From an uncultured Muribaculaceae bacterium (GTDB lineage: Bacteria; Bacteroidota; Bacteroidia; Bacteroidales; Muribaculaceae): a DNA stretch of 64,000 nucleotides. The notes beneath the pieces are model-generated. The model was not told where the DNA came from, searched no databases, and saw nothing but the letters and a program-made list of their open reading frames with translations. Where the stretch lies: NCBI GenBank assembly GCA_910586565.1, contig CAJUIT010000003.1, positions 62,001-126,000 of the forward strand, read 5' to 3'. Made by a program: the position numbers and the translations under genes. This document shows, piece by piece, positions 7,909-16,365 of the stretch. Position 1 is the first letter of the stretch. Each line of letters opens with the position of its first letter.

Positions 7909-8661
7909 TCAGGCGGCGCTGTGCTTCTTCTCGAGAGGGAGCGAGCAGGCCGAAAGAATGAAATAAAGGATGATGGTGTAGGCGAAGCCTTCCACTCCGA
8001 AAATGCCCACGAATGCCACGGCGGCGATGAGCAGAATGTAGCGCAGAAGGTTCTCGCCGATGCGGAAGTTCTTGAGTTTGAGTGAGAACATGCGCATGTC
8101 GGTCACCATCAGCAGTGCCACCGCAATGATTGCGATTGAAATGATGGCATTTCCGAGATAGAGGTGGTCGGCCATCCATTCTTTGGCGTGCGATTGCATC
8201 CATGCAGTGGCGCCAATCCAGAAAATGGCATTGGCGGGGATGGGGAGCCCTTTGAATGTTGTTGACTGGGAATCGTCGAGATTGAATTTTGCAAGTCGCA
8301 AAGCGCCCATAACAGGGATGATAAGGCTCACGTAGGGAATCCACCACGATTGCGACCACACCAGGAGGATGTTGTAGAGCAACATGGAGGGGGCGATGCC
8401 GAAGCTCACGAGGTCGGCCAATGAATCGAGTTCCTTGCCGAGGGGTGAGGGGGCGTGGAGCAGGCGGGCGGCTGCACCGTCGAAAAAGTCGAACACGGCG
8501 GCTGCACCGATGAGAATCCACACAATCTGACGCCCGTTGAGGCCCCACAACCCGGGGAAAATCTGATATGCCGAAAAGGCGAATATGCAGGCGAGCGCCC
8601 CGCAGAGCAGGTTGCAACATGTGAGGGTGTTGGGAACGGCTGTTATTATGCGGCGAATCAT
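7909..8661 (-). CDS. pssA: CDP-diacylglycerol--serine O-phosphatidyltransferase
   Basis: A 250-residue integral membrane enzyme that makes phosphatidylserine from CDP-diacylglycerol and serine. The CDP-alcohol phosphotransferase signature DG-x2-AR-x8-G-x3-D-x3-D is visible: FFDGAAARLLHAPSPLGKELDSLAD, about residues 59-83. Several hydrophobic helices follow. It lies 69 bp downstream of psd, so the two consecutive steps of phosphatidylethanolamine synthesis are encoded together. The C-terminus ends shortly after the last helix (SLPLEKKHSAA). Confidence 0.93.
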   Translation of the reverse strand: MIRRIITAVPNTLTCCNLLCGALACIFAFSAYQIFPGLWGLNGRQIVWILIGAAAVFDFFDGAAARLLHAPSPLGKELDSLADLVSFGIAPSMLLYNILLVWSQSWWIPYVSLIIPVMGALRLAKFNLDDSQSTTFKGLPIPANAIFWIGATAWMQSHAKEWMADHLYLGNAIISIAIIAVALLMVTDMRMFSLKLKNFRIGENLLRYILLIAAVAFVGIFGVEGFAYTIILYFILSACSLPLEKKHSAA

Positions 8662-8730
8662 TTGAATGCTGTGATAGGGGTGAGATGGATGGGGTGAAAC
8701 AGGTTTGCCCCCTTCCTTTGGTTGGGGTTG

Positions 8731-9423
8731 TTATTTTGATGTCGTCTCGCTTTCGGGATGGAGTCGACCCACGAGGGTGACACCGCCAACAGTGGCTTCC
8801 CCAAGCTGCACGTTGATTGTGGTTGACAAGGGGAGGTAGAGGTCGACACGTGAACCGAATTTGATAAAGCCCATGTGATCCTCGATTGAGGCTTCGTCGC
8901 CCGGCTGGGCATAAGTGACGATGCGGCGGGCCATTGCTCCGGCCACCTGACGCATGAGCACCAGCTGACCTTCGGGGGTGCGAATCACAACGGTTGAGCG
9001 TTCATTCTCGGTGCTCGATTTGGGGAGATAGGCAGCCATGAAGCGCCCGGGATGGTGAACGGAGTAGACAACTTCGCCGTTGACGGGGAACCAGTTGGCA
9101 TGAACGTTCATGGGGCTCATGAACACCGACAGCTGGATGCAACGGCAATGGAGATATTCGTTTTCGTAGGTTTCTTCGAGGGCTACAACTTTGCCGTCGG
9201 CCGATGCGACAACGGCGTTTGTCTCGTCGCCGTGGAAGTGGCGGCGAGGCGAACGGAAAAAGTTTATTACCAACAGATAGAACACCGTCGATGCACCGGT
9301 TACCAGTGCAATCAGCCAGGGGAGATTCTGCAGGAAAATCCAAATAGGAATGTTGATAATCAACAATCCTATCAGTGTTATAATTAATATGTTGGTGCCT
9401 TCTCGGTGAATTTTGACTCTCAT
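8731..9423 (-). CDS. psd: Phosphatidylserine decarboxylase
   Basis: A 230-residue enzyme that decarboxylates phosphatidylserine to phosphatidylethanolamine at the membrane. The N-terminus carries two hydrophobic helices (NILIITLIGLLIINIPIWIFL). The middle contains HCRCIQLSVFMSPMNVHANW with conserved His. The C-terminus has HMGFIKFGSRVDLYLP, where FGS marks the self-cleavage site that forms the pyruvoyl group. The frame stays open to 9672, but the ATG at 9423 gives the compact form of the family and follows a good -7 box (CAAAGTTA at 9507-9514). It is the first gene of the phospholipid operon. Confidence 0.92.
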   Translation of the reverse strand: MRVKIHREGTNILIITLIGLLIINIPIWIFLQNLPWLIALVTGASTVFYLLVINFFRSPRRHFHGDETNAVVASADGKVVALEETYENEYLHCRCIQLSVFMSPMNVHANWFPVNGEVVYSVHHPGRFMAAYLPKSSTENERSTVVIRTPEGQLVLMRQVAGAMARRIVTYAQPGDEASIEDHMGFIKFGSRVDLYLPLSTTINVQLGEATVGGVTLVGRLHPESETTSK

Positions 9424-9506
9424 GGTTGGCAAACCGGGATAGCGCTTCCCGGAGCTATAGGTTTGTTTGTGAAGCTTTAATCGGCCTATAAGGCGGCTTT
9501 GAAATA

Positions 9507-9514
9507 CAAAGTTA
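9507..9514 (-). promoter_or_regulatory. Probable -7 box for the psd operon
   Basis: TAACTTTG on the minus strand, about 85 bp upstream of the psd start. I see no clear TTTG at the -33 position, so only half of the promoter is supported. The rest of the 9424-9720 gap holds nothing I recognise. Confidence 0.5.
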
Positions 9515-9720
9515 GTGTATTTTTTTTGAAACAGAGCTATTTTAACCTTTATTCTTCCAATTAAAAGCGGTTTGGCTGAATTTTGTGGAGCGGGCTCGCT
9601 TTGAGTGTTCTCTCCGCCGGTTGCCGGCTGCGCCATTGCTGTTGCCGCTGTCGTGCTGTTGCATGGCGGCATGGGCAGCTTCTACCGGGGCGGATGTGGT
9701 GGGGTGTGGCGCCGGGGTGC

Positions 9721-9770
9721 AAAAAAAAAGAATGAGCAATACAAATCCGAAGATTTAATATTACTCATTC
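9721..9770 (-). terminator. Terminator of tRNA-Asp
   Basis: On the minus strand GAATGAGTAATATTAAATC and GATTTGTATTGCTCATTC form a long stem capped by a TTCG tetraloop, followed by a run of nine T. It lies 14 bp past the tRNA 3' end. Confidence 0.85.
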
Positions 9771-9784
9771 TCCTCTCTCTCCTG

Positions 9785-9858
9785 CGGTATGGACGGGACT
9801 CGAACCCGCGACCCCCTGCGTGACAGGCAGGTATTCTAACCAGCTGAACTACCACACC
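9785..9858 (-). tRNA. tRNA-Asp (GTC)
   Basis: The minus strand folds into a 74-nt cloverleaf. Acceptor arms GGTGTGG and CCATACC pair with one G-T, the anticodon stem CCTGC/GCAGG holds loop CTGTCAC with anticodon GTC, and the T arm GCGGG/CCCGT holds TTCGAGT. The discriminator base is G, as expected for Asp. CCA is not encoded. A strong promoter lies upstream and an intrinsic terminator downstream, so it is a single-gene unit. Confidence 0.97.
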
Positions 9859-9952
9859 AGGATTGTTGCATTCTGTGGGGCTTACCGAGGCGTTGTCTTC
9901 GCTTAGACTGCCTTGCCGTTGTTGGCGTTGGTTTCCCTGTCGTTTGCGTGTG

Positions 9953-9984
9953 CAAAGTTACGACCCATTTTTGATTCCACCAAA
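9953..9984 (-). promoter_or_regulatory. Promoter of tRNA-Asp
   Basis: Minus-strand -7 box TAACTTTG at 9953-9960 and -33 box TTTG at 9981-9984, 20 bp apart. The tRNA begins about 95 bp downstream, so a 5' leader would be removed by processing. Confidence 0.7.
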
Positions 9985-10082
9985 TTTTTTGGCAAAAATA
10001 TTTAGAAAAAATGCATTTTTGCCCGATTTTGGCTTGTCGGAACCTTTTCAAGGCCATTTTGGGCCTCAAAAACGAGTCGGCA

Positions 10083-11354
10083 TCACTCGTTGGGGTTGAG
10101 TGAAAATTTTATCAATTCAAGACGGTTGGCCGATTTCTCAATTACCTCAAGCCTGAATTTGTCGAGTTCGATTATCTCACCTTTGCCGGGAATCTGACCT
10201 GTTTTAGCCAGAATGTAGCCGGCGAGGGTTTGGTATTCGTCGTCCTCGGGGATGTCGAAGTGGTATTTATCGTTGAGATATTCGATTTCTGTTCGTCCTG
10301 AAAATTCGTAGATACCGGGGGCCACTTCGCGCTCCACGAGCTGCACGTTGTCGTGCTCGTCCTGAATGTCGCCGAAAATCTCCTCCACGAGGTCCTCAAG
10401 CGTCACCATCCCCGCAGTGCCGCCGAATTCGTCGATGATGATGGCTATCGACCGCTTTTCGGCCAGCAGGCGCCTCATCATTTTGTTTGCCATGAGGGTT
10501 TCGGGGGCGAACACCACGGGCTTGAGGTGCTGCTGCCAGTCGGTGCCCGAGGTGAATAGTTCGCTCACGTGGATGTAGCCGAGCACGTTGTCGATGTCGT
10601 CGCGGTAGACGATGATTTTTGAGCGCCCCGATTCGGTGAACAGACTGCTGAGTTGCGAGGTGGTGGTTGTTTCGATGTCGACGGCCACAATCTCGTTGCG
10701 GGGGGTCATGCAGTCGCGCAGGTGGGTGGTTGAAAAGTCGAGGGCGTTGTGGAAAATTTTCACTTCGTTCTCAACCTCGGCTTTCACCTCGGCCTGTTCG
10801 TCGATGGTCTGTTCAAGGTATTCGTTGAGGTCGACCAGCGAGATTGCCCCGAGTTTGGGATTGCTGTTGTGGATGCCGAACAGCTTCATGAGCATGCTCG
10901 ACAGCCATGTGGTGAAAAGAGAGATGGGATAGAGCACCACATATATCATAGCCATCGCCGGGGCGAAAAACTTGAACGATTTGTTGGGGTTGATGCGGAA
11001 GATGCTTTTGGGGAAGAATTCGCCCGTGAGCAGAATCACGCCGGTTGAAATGAGCGTTTGGGCAATGAGGATGAACGCCTGGTTGTTGTAGACCGACGCC
11101 AGCCACGGTTCAATCATCTTGGCGGCCCCCATACCGTAGATTACGAGCACAATGTTGTTCCCCACAAGAATTGTTGAGATGAAGAACTCGGCGCGTGAGT
11201 AGAACATGTTGAGCGCGCGCCCCACGAATCCACCTTTCTGCACGTCGAGTTCCACACGCACGCGGTCGGAGGTTACGAAAGCAATCTCAATGCCCGAGAA
11301 GAGTGCCGAAAAGGCAAGGGCCACAAGTGTTATGATAAGCCAGGAGCTATCCAC
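10083..11354 (-). CDS. CNNM/CBS-domain membrane protein (hemolysin/CorC family, GldE-like)
   Basis: A 423-residue protein with an N-terminal CNNM (DUF21) membrane domain of several helices (residues 1-190), two CBS motifs in the middle (MTPRNEIVAVD and the GYIHVSELF region), and a C-terminal CorC/HlyC domain (GIYEFSGRTEIEYLN onward). In Bacteroidota this architecture is annotated as hemolysin family or gliding-associated GldE; ion transport (Mg or Co) is inferred from relatives. The start is a GTG at 11354, 9 bp after the lptC stop. It is last in the coaX-OMP-lptC operon. Confidence 0.88.
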   Translation of the reverse strand: MDSSWLIITLVALAFSALFSGIEIAFVTSDRVRVELDVQKGGFVGRALNMFYSRAEFFISTILVGNNIVLVIYGMGAAKMIEPWLASVYNNQAFILIAQTLISTGVILLTGEFFPKSIFRINPNKSFKFFAPAMAMIYVVLYPISLFTTWLSSMLMKLFGIHNSNPKLGAISLVDLNEYLEQTIDEQAEVKAEVENEVKIFHNALDFSTTHLRDCMTPRNEIVAVDIETTTTSQLSSLFTESGRSKIIVYRDDIDNVLGYIHVSELFTSGTDWQQHLKPVVFAPETLMANKMMRRLLAEKRSIAIIIDEFGGTAGMVTLEDLVEEIFGDIQDEHDNVQLVEREVAPGIYEFSGRTEIEYLNDKYHFDIPEDDEYQTLAGYILAKTGQIPGKGEIIELDKFRLEVIEKSANRLELIKFSLNPNE

Positions 11355-11363
11355 GGTAGTTAA

Positions 11364-11999
11364 TCAGTTGTCGGATGTTTTAGGAGCGACGGCTACGGTG
11401 TCGGCGGGAGCCGGAGTTGCAGCCGTGCGGGATGAACGGTCGTCGGAAACGAAGTCGCCGGTGGGGAAAATGCCCGACGGCCGACGGATGGTGTAGGTGG
11501 TCATGTTCTCGTTCGACACGAAGCCGTATCCCTCGATTATTCGGTCGGCGCGCTCAATGTGGATGAACGAGTCGGAGTAGATTTTGCGGGTGTTCTGGTC
11601 CCAGAAAAGCTGTTGGGTTGCGAAGCGGTCGCCGTCGACATTGCGCATTCGCACGTTGTGGTCGAACTGCCACAGTTTTTTTGCGCTGAAATAGGTGGCG
11701 GTGTCGGCTGTGAAGGTGCCCGATTCCTGCATGCTGTCGTTGAACTGCACTATGAACATGCCGTCGGGGAAATACCAATGGGGCTCGCGGGCCTCCTCAA
11801 ACATCAGCCACAGCGGGGTGGTGATGTGGTAGCGGGTGTAGCCCGAGTCGGAAATCAATGTCGACACGTTGAGGGTGCGCATTGTGGGGAAGGTTTCGGG
11901 GTCGGCCGATATGGCGATGGTCTCGCGGTTGTCGTTGCCGCACGATGTTGCCGAGACAATAACGAGAATTGCCGCCGCGATTGCCGGCAGCAGTCTCAT
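11364..11999 (-). CDS. lptC: LPS export protein LptC-like
   Basis: A 211-residue protein with a signal peptide ending in a lipobox-like VSATSC and an LptC-type beta-jellyroll repeated core (DSGYTRYHITTPLWLMF; FTADTATYFSAKKLWQFDHNVRMRN). LptC forms the periplasmic bridge of the Lpt lipopolysaccharide exporter. The C-terminus adds an Ala/Pro-rich tail that is not part of the fold. The frame extends to a TTG at 12026, but the ATG at 11999 starts directly at a good signal sequence. In Bacteroidales lptC commonly lies in this order with coaX and a CNNM protein. Confidence 0.85.
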   Translation of the reverse strand: MRLLPAIAAAILVIVSATSCGNDNRETIAISADPETFPTMRTLNVSTLISDSGYTRYHITTPLWLMFEEAREPHWYFPDGMFIVQFNDSMQESGTFTADTATYFSAKKLWQFDHNVRMRNVDGDRFATQQLFWDQNTRKIYSDSFIHIERADRIIEGYGFVSNENMTTYTIRRPSGIFPTGDFVSDDRSSRTAATPAPADTVAVAPKTSDN

Positions 12000-12069
12000 T
12001 CCCGATATGCGTTTCAACTTTTGCAAGGATAGATGCGTAGGGGTGGGGAGGACGGTAGCGCGCTGTTGT

Positions 12070-13314
12070 TTAGCGGAGCTTGTTGCGCCAGAACCACACC
12101 TGGTTGAAGTTGAGGCCGAGAGTGATTACGAAATAGTTCTCCTTAACCAGCGGCTGCGGGTTGGCCTGACGGTTGCGGTATTCGAAGCTGAGGTTCACCA
12201 TCGTTTTCGACGAGGGGGTGGGGAGGCCGAAGCCGAGCGACACACCCTTCTCGCGCACGCTGTTGTCGCCAACTTTTATGTAGTCGTTGCAGTAGAAGGC
12301 GCCGAGGCGGTAGGTGATGCGCTGCACCCAGCTGCCGCGCGGTTTGTTGACGAACTGCAGGCCGAGTGCCACTTTCCAGCGGTCGCTGAAAGTGTCGGTA
12401 TTGTCGAATCCGTTGATTGTGGCGAATTTCGCTTTGCTCCAGGGCTGGTAGGTGAAGTCGACTTCGGCCATAAGGCGGCGGTCCCATTGGTAACTGAGAC
12501 CCACACCCCATGTTTCGGGCATGTCGGCGTTACCTTTGAGGTCGATGTTGGCGATGGTGTCGGGGGCCTGGTCGGAGCTTACGTCATATTTTATGCCGTA
12601 GGTGTGGCCGCGGAATGATTTTTTCGGTGAATAAACCACGCCGGCGGTGAGTGAATGTTTCTCGGCGATGGGAGCGGTGTATTGCACACCGAAACGCAGG
12701 TTGTAGTCGCGCACTTCGATTACACGCTCAAAGAGCGATGTGGCCGAGTTGGAGGCGTAGACGTAGGTGTCGTTAATCAATGTGCCGAACAGGTAGCTCA
12801 CGTTCACACCGAGCGAGAGTCCTTTCACCGGGCGCGCTCCGAAACCCACATAGAGCTGGTTGAGGCCGCCCGAACCCGAACGGGCGTTGGTGCCGTTGAT
12901 GATTTCATCGCCGAAGCTGTAGCCAACCTCCGAGTAGGGAATCAAACCGGCCGATGCGCCGAGCCAGTTGGTGAGGGGCACCTGCATGGTGATGTAGTTG
13001 AGACCTCCCGAGAAGTTTTTCCCTTTGGCGTCGCCTTCGGTGCTTTTGAGCCATTTCACGTCGCATCCCATGTCGAACAGGAATGTGAGCGAGTCCATAG
13101 CGGCGTAGCTTGCGGGGTTCATGAAGTTGATTTCACGGCCCGACTGCATGGCATATCCCACACCGCCCATAGCTTTCTGGGCAATGTTGGCCTGGTCGCC
13201 GAGCATGCCGTAGCCGAAGCGCGAATAGGGGGTTATGGTTGAATTCTGTGCCACAATGGCGGGGATGGCTGCCAGTGCAACAAGCAGGGTGGTGATGAAT
13301 TTATTTATTTTCAT
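12070..13314 (-). CDS. Predicted outer-membrane beta-barrel protein
   Basis: A 414-residue protein with a Sec signal peptide (MKINKFITTLLVALAAIPAIVAQ) and alternating hydrophobic strands ending in aromatic residues, as in outer-membrane barrels. Visible pieces include TPYSRFGYGMLGD, ASYAAMDSLTFLFDMG and a C-terminal strand VITLGLNFNQVWFWRNKLR. It resembles the uncharacterised barrels found between coaX and lptC in Bacteroidales and is distantly reminiscent of FadL-type proteins. The start overlaps the end of coaX by 14 bp, pointing to coupled translation. The substrate is unknown. Confidence 0.78.
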   Translation of the reverse strand: MKINKFITTLLVALAAIPAIVAQNSTITPYSRFGYGMLGDQANIAQKAMGGVGYAMQSGREINFMNPASYAAMDSLTFLFDMGCDVKWLKSTEGDAKGKNFSGGLNYITMQVPLTNWLGASAGLIPYSEVGYSFGDEIINGTNARSGSGGLNQLYVGFGARPVKGLSLGVNVSYLFGTLINDTYVYASNSATSLFERVIEVRDYNLRFGVQYTAPIAEKHSLTAGVVYSPKKSFRGHTYGIKYDVSSDQAPDTIANIDLKGNADMPETWGVGLSYQWDRRLMAEVDFTYQPWSKAKFATINGFDNTDTFSDRWKVALGLQFVNKPRGSWVQRITYRLGAFYCNDYIKVGDNSVREKGVSLGFGLPTPSSKTMVNLSFEYRNRQANPQPLVKENYFVITLGLNFNQVWFWRNKLR

Positions 13315-14026
13315 TATGTAATAAAATGCTTAACAGGCCTTTGGTGACGAGGCATTTTTCAACGGTGACGGGGAAGTGGAGGAATGTGCTGACGTGTTGT
13401 GCCCATCCGCCGGTGAGCACCACTTGTGTGTCGGGAGGGAGTTGTGAGCGGTAGTAGGCGATTTCAGCCACCACGCCGCGCACGGCTCCGGCGCGCATTG
13501 CGGTGCCGGTGTCGGTGCCGAGCAGAGGGGTATCGCCGTAGCCGGTTATCTGGGGCAGACGGGCGGTGAAGCTGTGGAGCGAGCGCAGGCGCATGCCGAT
13601 GCCGGGTGCGATGTTGCCTCCGGCGAAACAGCCGTCGGCGGTCACCATGTCGTAGGTGGCTGCCGTGCCGAGGTCGACCACGAGAGAGTTCTGTCCGGGA
13701 AAAAGGCTCCATGCTCCCACGGCGGCTGCTATGCGGTCCTCGCCGAGGGTGGCGGGGGTGTCGTACCCGATTTTAAGCGGCAGGGGCATGTCGTGGCTCA
13801 CCTCGTGGGCATCCACACCCTGTGTTGTCAGCCACTGAGCCATGCGTTTGCCGTTGCCGGTCACAGAGCAGCAGATTGCTTTGTCGGGGCGGAAACGGTC
13901 AACGGTCTTGGCCAGATACTGCTTTGTGAGTTCTTTCACCGTTTCTTCATCAACAAGGCGGTCACCCTCCCAAATGGCTATTTTGGCAGAGCTGTTTCCT
14001 TGATCGATGGTTAGATTCAAACCCAT
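13301..14026 (-). CDS. coaX: Type III pantothenate kinase
   Basis: A 241-residue enzyme of coenzyme A synthesis that phosphorylates pantothenate. The ASKHA-fold phosphate-1 loop is LTIDQGNSSAKIAIW near residues 4-18, and the later PhoIII-type motifs DLGTAATYDMV and GGNIAPGIGMRLRSLH are clear. Type III enzymes do not resemble CoaA and usually need a monovalent cation. It is the first gene of the coaX-OMP-lptC-CNNM unit. A -7-like box (TAATTTTG on the minus strand, 14035-14042) overlaps the start region at 8 bp upstream, so the true promoter may be further out. Confidence 0.94.
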   Translation of the reverse strand: MGLNLTIDQGNSSAKIAIWEGDRLVDEETVKELTKQYLAKTVDRFRPDKAICCSVTGNGKRMAQWLTTQGVDAHEVSHDMPLPLKIGYDTPATLGEDRIAAAVGAWSLFPGQNSLVVDLGTAATYDMVTADGCFAGGNIAPGIGMRLRSLHSFTARLPQITGYGDTPLLGTDTGTAMRAGAVRGVVAEIAYYRSQLPPDTQVVLTGGWAQHVSTFLHFPVTVEKCLVTKGLLSILLHNENK

Positions 14027-14108
14027 AATTGCCGCAAAATTACAAAAAGCTATCCAATAATAGCTTACACACTTCTATAAATTTATTTAAAAGCGCCCGG
14101 GCGCGTCA

Positions 14109-14591
14109 TCACGAGGGGTAGTTGAGATTAGCCTCGGAGGGGTTGGCGAGCACTTCGGTGAGAAAACGTTCGGCCTCGGCCTTTGCGTCGGCAAGGTTCA
14201 TGAACGAGTAGTTGCCGCAGTCGCGCGGGGTTGCGCCGGGCACCTCACCTTTGAACGATGCGATGAAGCCGAACATGTCGCGCAGCAACGGGAGAATGTC
14301 GGTGGGCTGAAGCTCTCCGCTAAGAATGAGGTAGTTGCCTGTGCAGCACCCCATCGGACCCCAATAGATAACACGCTCCTGCCAATCGGGGCGGTTGCGC
14401 AGATAGGTGGCGGCAAGATGCTCCATAGCGTGCAGTGTTTCGGGGCGGAGCGGTTGGGTGCGGTTTGGTTCCGACATGCGCACGTCGAAGGTGGTTATGA
14501 CATCGCCCGCCGGGGTTACATCGCGGCGGCTCACATACACACCGCGCAGCAGGCGCAGGTGGTCGACAGTGAAGCTGGGTATTTTTTTCAT
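14109..14591 (-). CDS. luxS: S-ribosylhomocysteine lyase (AI-2 synthase)
   Basis: A 160-residue metalloenzyme that splits S-ribosylhomocysteine to homocysteine and DPD, the precursor of autoinducer-2. The metal ligands are H54 and H58 in HAMEH and C125 in DCGNY, and the catalytic Cys83 lies in GCCTGNYL. Length and motif spacing are normal. It is 48 bp downstream of mtnN, so the two steps that recycle S-adenosylhomocysteine are encoded together. Quorum sensing cannot be inferred from luxS alone because it is also a metabolic enzyme. Confidence 0.96.
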   Translation of the reverse strand: MKKIPSFTVDHLRLLRGVYVSRRDVTPAGDVITTFDVRMSEPNRTQPLRPETLHAMEHLAATYLRNRPDWQERVIYWGPMGCCTGNYLILSGELQPTDILPLLRDMFGFIASFKGEVPGATPRDCGNYSFMNLADAKAEAERFLTEVLANPSEANLNYPS

Positions 14592-14639
14592 TAGGAAATT
14601 TGCGTTGGGTGAATCGGGGTGGAACCGTAGGCGTGGCGG

Positions 14640-15314
14640 TTAGCCGAGCAGGCGGTTGAGCACACCGAATGTTGAATTTGGGGCGAGTGTCCAGAAATCG
14701 CCATACTGCTCAAGATGGTTCTCGACTCCCGGGGTGTCACTGACCACGCGCACGGCCAGGAATGGCACATTTTTGATGTGGCACACCTGAGCTATGGCGC
14801 CCGATTCCATGTCGATGGCGATTGCCGAGGGCTGAACGGCCATCACGGCTTCGAGGTCGGCAGGGGTGGTGATGAACTTGTCGCCCGAGGCGATGAGTCC
14901 GAATTTCACTTTGTGGTCGGTTTTGAGCCGGTCGGTGCCGAAAAGCTCTGTTGCGCCGGCGAATCGCTCGGGCAACCCCTGCACCTGCCCCGGAGCGTTG
15001 CCGGGACCGCACCACACGTCGTGGTAAGCCACTTCAGTGCCTATCACCACGTCGAGAACGCCGGCTCCGTTGCCGGTTCCGCCGGCAATGCCGGTGTTGA
15101 TGATTGCATCGGGTGCGAAGGTGTCGATGAGAGTGAGAGCGCCCACTGCTCCGTTAACTTTGCCGATGCCGCATTGGGTGGCAATCACCTGATTGTCGCC
15201 AATCATGCCGGTGTGGTATCTGAAGCCGTTGATTATGTGCAGGTCAATGTTAACCATCTCATTCAGAAGCATGTCGAGCTCCGACTGCATGGCAACGATT
15301 ATTCCATATTTCAT
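14640..15314 (-). CDS. mtnN: 5'-methylthioadenosine/S-adenosylhomocysteine nucleosidase
   Basis: A 224-residue nucleoside hydrolase that removes adenine from MTA and SAH, feeding LuxS. The catalytic Glu12 is in AMQSELDML, a purine-binding Glu170 in DMESGAIAQ, and Asp193 in RVVSDTPG, matching the E. coli enzyme's active-site layout. It leads a two-gene unit with luxS. A -7 box (TAACTTTG on the minus strand, 15382-15389) lies about 70 bp upstream, though no clear -33 box is seen. Confidence 0.95.
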   Translation of the reverse strand: MKYGIIVAMQSELDMLLNEMVNIDLHIINGFRYHTGMIGDNQVIATQCGIGKVNGAVGALTLIDTFAPDAIINTGIAGGTGNGAGVLDVVIGTEVAYHDVWCGPGNAPGQVQGLPERFAGATELFGTDRLKTDHKVKFGLIASGDKFITTPADLEAVMAVQPSAIAIDMESGAIAQVCHIKNVPFLAVRVVSDTPGVENHLEQYGDFWTLAPNSTFGVLNRLLG

Positions 15315-15381
15315 TTGTGGAAGGGTGTGACGGTTGAAAATAGGGTTTATGCCCGGGGCGTTGCGCTCCCATAGGTTGGGG

Positions 15382-15413
15382 CAAAGTTACACATTCCGTT
15401 AAAATTATCTTTG
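15382..15413. promoter_or_regulatory. Divergent -7 boxes between mtnN and the DUF308-like gene
   Basis: A minus-strand TAACTTTG (15382-15389) faces mtnN, and a plus-strand TATCTTTG (15406-15413) faces the gene at 15588. They are 16 bp apart. Neither has an obvious -33 TTTG, so support is moderate. Confidence 0.45.
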
Positions 15414-15484
15414 TGCTCACTCAACAATTTGTTAAATTTACACATTTTAAAAGAGTAGGGGAGTTGTGTCAGGGTACCCTCAAA

Positions 15485-15525
15485 AGCCGCCATGTATGGC
15501 GGCTCTACGTGCGGCTTTGCCGAAT
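15485..15525 (+). repeat. Palindromic intergenic element, copy 1
   Basis: A 20-bp palindrome AGCCGCCATGTATGGCGGCT (15485-15504) followed by the conserved flank CTACGTGCGGCTTTGCCGAATG. One of seven copies in the window. Confidence 0.8.
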
Positions 15526-15539
15526 GGTTTCCCGCCTAC

Positions 15540-15580
15540 CCTCTAAAAACTCAAAACTACAAAACTAACAACTAAATACT
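15540..15580 (+). repeat. A/C-rich leader repeat before the gene at 15588
   Basis: Degenerate repeats of AAAACTMA-type units (CTCTAAAAACTCAAAACTAC and onward) end 8 bp before the start codon. Similar tracts precede pepD and the DUF4491 gene. Confidence 0.55.
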
Positions 15581-15587
15581 CTGCTTT

Positions 15588-16286
15588 ATGTCAAACAAAG
15601 GTAATGCATTGATTTCCATCCTCATCCTGGCACTGGGAGTGGCGTTTGTGTGGCTCTACGACCGCGATTCGCTTCCTCGGAGCATCGTGCTGCTGTGTGG
15701 ACTCGCATTTGTGGTGCCGGCAGTCATCAGTCTGCTCACCATGTTTATTTCAAAACGTTCCGACAGAGCCTCGGCCGGATTGCGCCTCATTCAAATGGTG
15801 TGCGGCGTGGGTGGTCTCGGCCTCGGTCTTGCCATAATCCTGCTCCCAGATGTGTTCCGCGAGCTGTTGGTTTACCCCTTCGGCGCGCTGATGATTGTGG
15901 GTGGCGCTTTTCAGGTGTTTCAGATTTCGCACAAATACCGCCCGGTTGATTATCCTGCATGGATGTATATCGCTCCGCTGCTCATAATGGTTGCCGGTGT
16001 TGTGGTGTTGTGCGTGTCGTGGCTCCACACCGCCGAAGCTGAGAAGTGGGTGGTACTCACAACAGGAATCGCCGGCATTCTCTATGGCGTGAACGGTCTG
16101 TGCATTTCGGTGCTTTCACGCCGCCTGCCGCCGCTGCGCGACGGACGCATCGTTTCGCGTGAGGAAGCCGCCGGCATTGACGCTACCCGAAAGGAAACAT
16201 CCGATGCTGCGGCTGCCACTTCAGCGGCTGCCGACAGTGAGGCCGCTCCCACTGAAAAGACCTCCGCCACAACCGAAGAGAAATAG
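15588..16286 (+). CDS. Multi-pass membrane protein, DUF308/HdeD-like
   Basis: A 232-residue protein with six or so hydrophobic helices in paired blocks (LISILILALGVAFVWLY; VLLCGLAFVVPAVISLL; VCGVGGLGLGLAIILLPD; YPFGALMIVGGAFQVF; YIAPLLIMVAGVVVLCVS; LTTGIAGILYGVNGL), then a hydrophilic Ala/Thr/Glu-rich tail of about 50 residues that is probably disordered. The paired-helix pattern resembles the DUF308 group that includes HdeD. Function is unknown. It is flanked upstream by the palindromic element and downstream by a strong hairpin. Confidence 0.75.
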   Translation: MSNKGNALISILILALGVAFVWLYDRDSLPRSIVLLCGLAFVVPAVISLLTMFISKRSDRASAGLRLIQMVCGVGGLGLGLAIILLPDVFRELLVYPFGALMIVGGAFQVFQISHKYRPVDYPAWMYIAPLLIMVAGVVVLCVSWLHTAEAEKWVVLTTGIAGILYGVNGLCISVLSRRLPPLRDGRIVSREEAAGIDATRKETSDAAAATSAAADSEAAPTEKTSATTEEK

Positions 16287-16312
16287 ACTCCTTCTAAGGA
16301 TAAAAAAGAATC

Positions 16313-16345
16313 GCACCCCGAACGTTGGAAAAACGTTCGGGGTGC
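16313..16345. terminator. Bidirectional terminator
   Basis: Perfect 14-bp arms GCACCCCGAACGTT and AACGTTCGGGGTGC with a 5-nt loop. The minus side continues into GATTCTTTTTTA and the plus side into TGTTCTTT, so it can serve both convergent genes. Confidence 0.85.
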
Positions 16346-16365
16346 TGTTCTTTGGGTGCGGGCTG

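Noticed and set aside
7793..8620. A 275-codon minus-strand frame overlapping pssA in another frame
   Set aside because: Arg/His/Pro-rich composition typical of a shifted frame, and pssA motifs are in the other frame.
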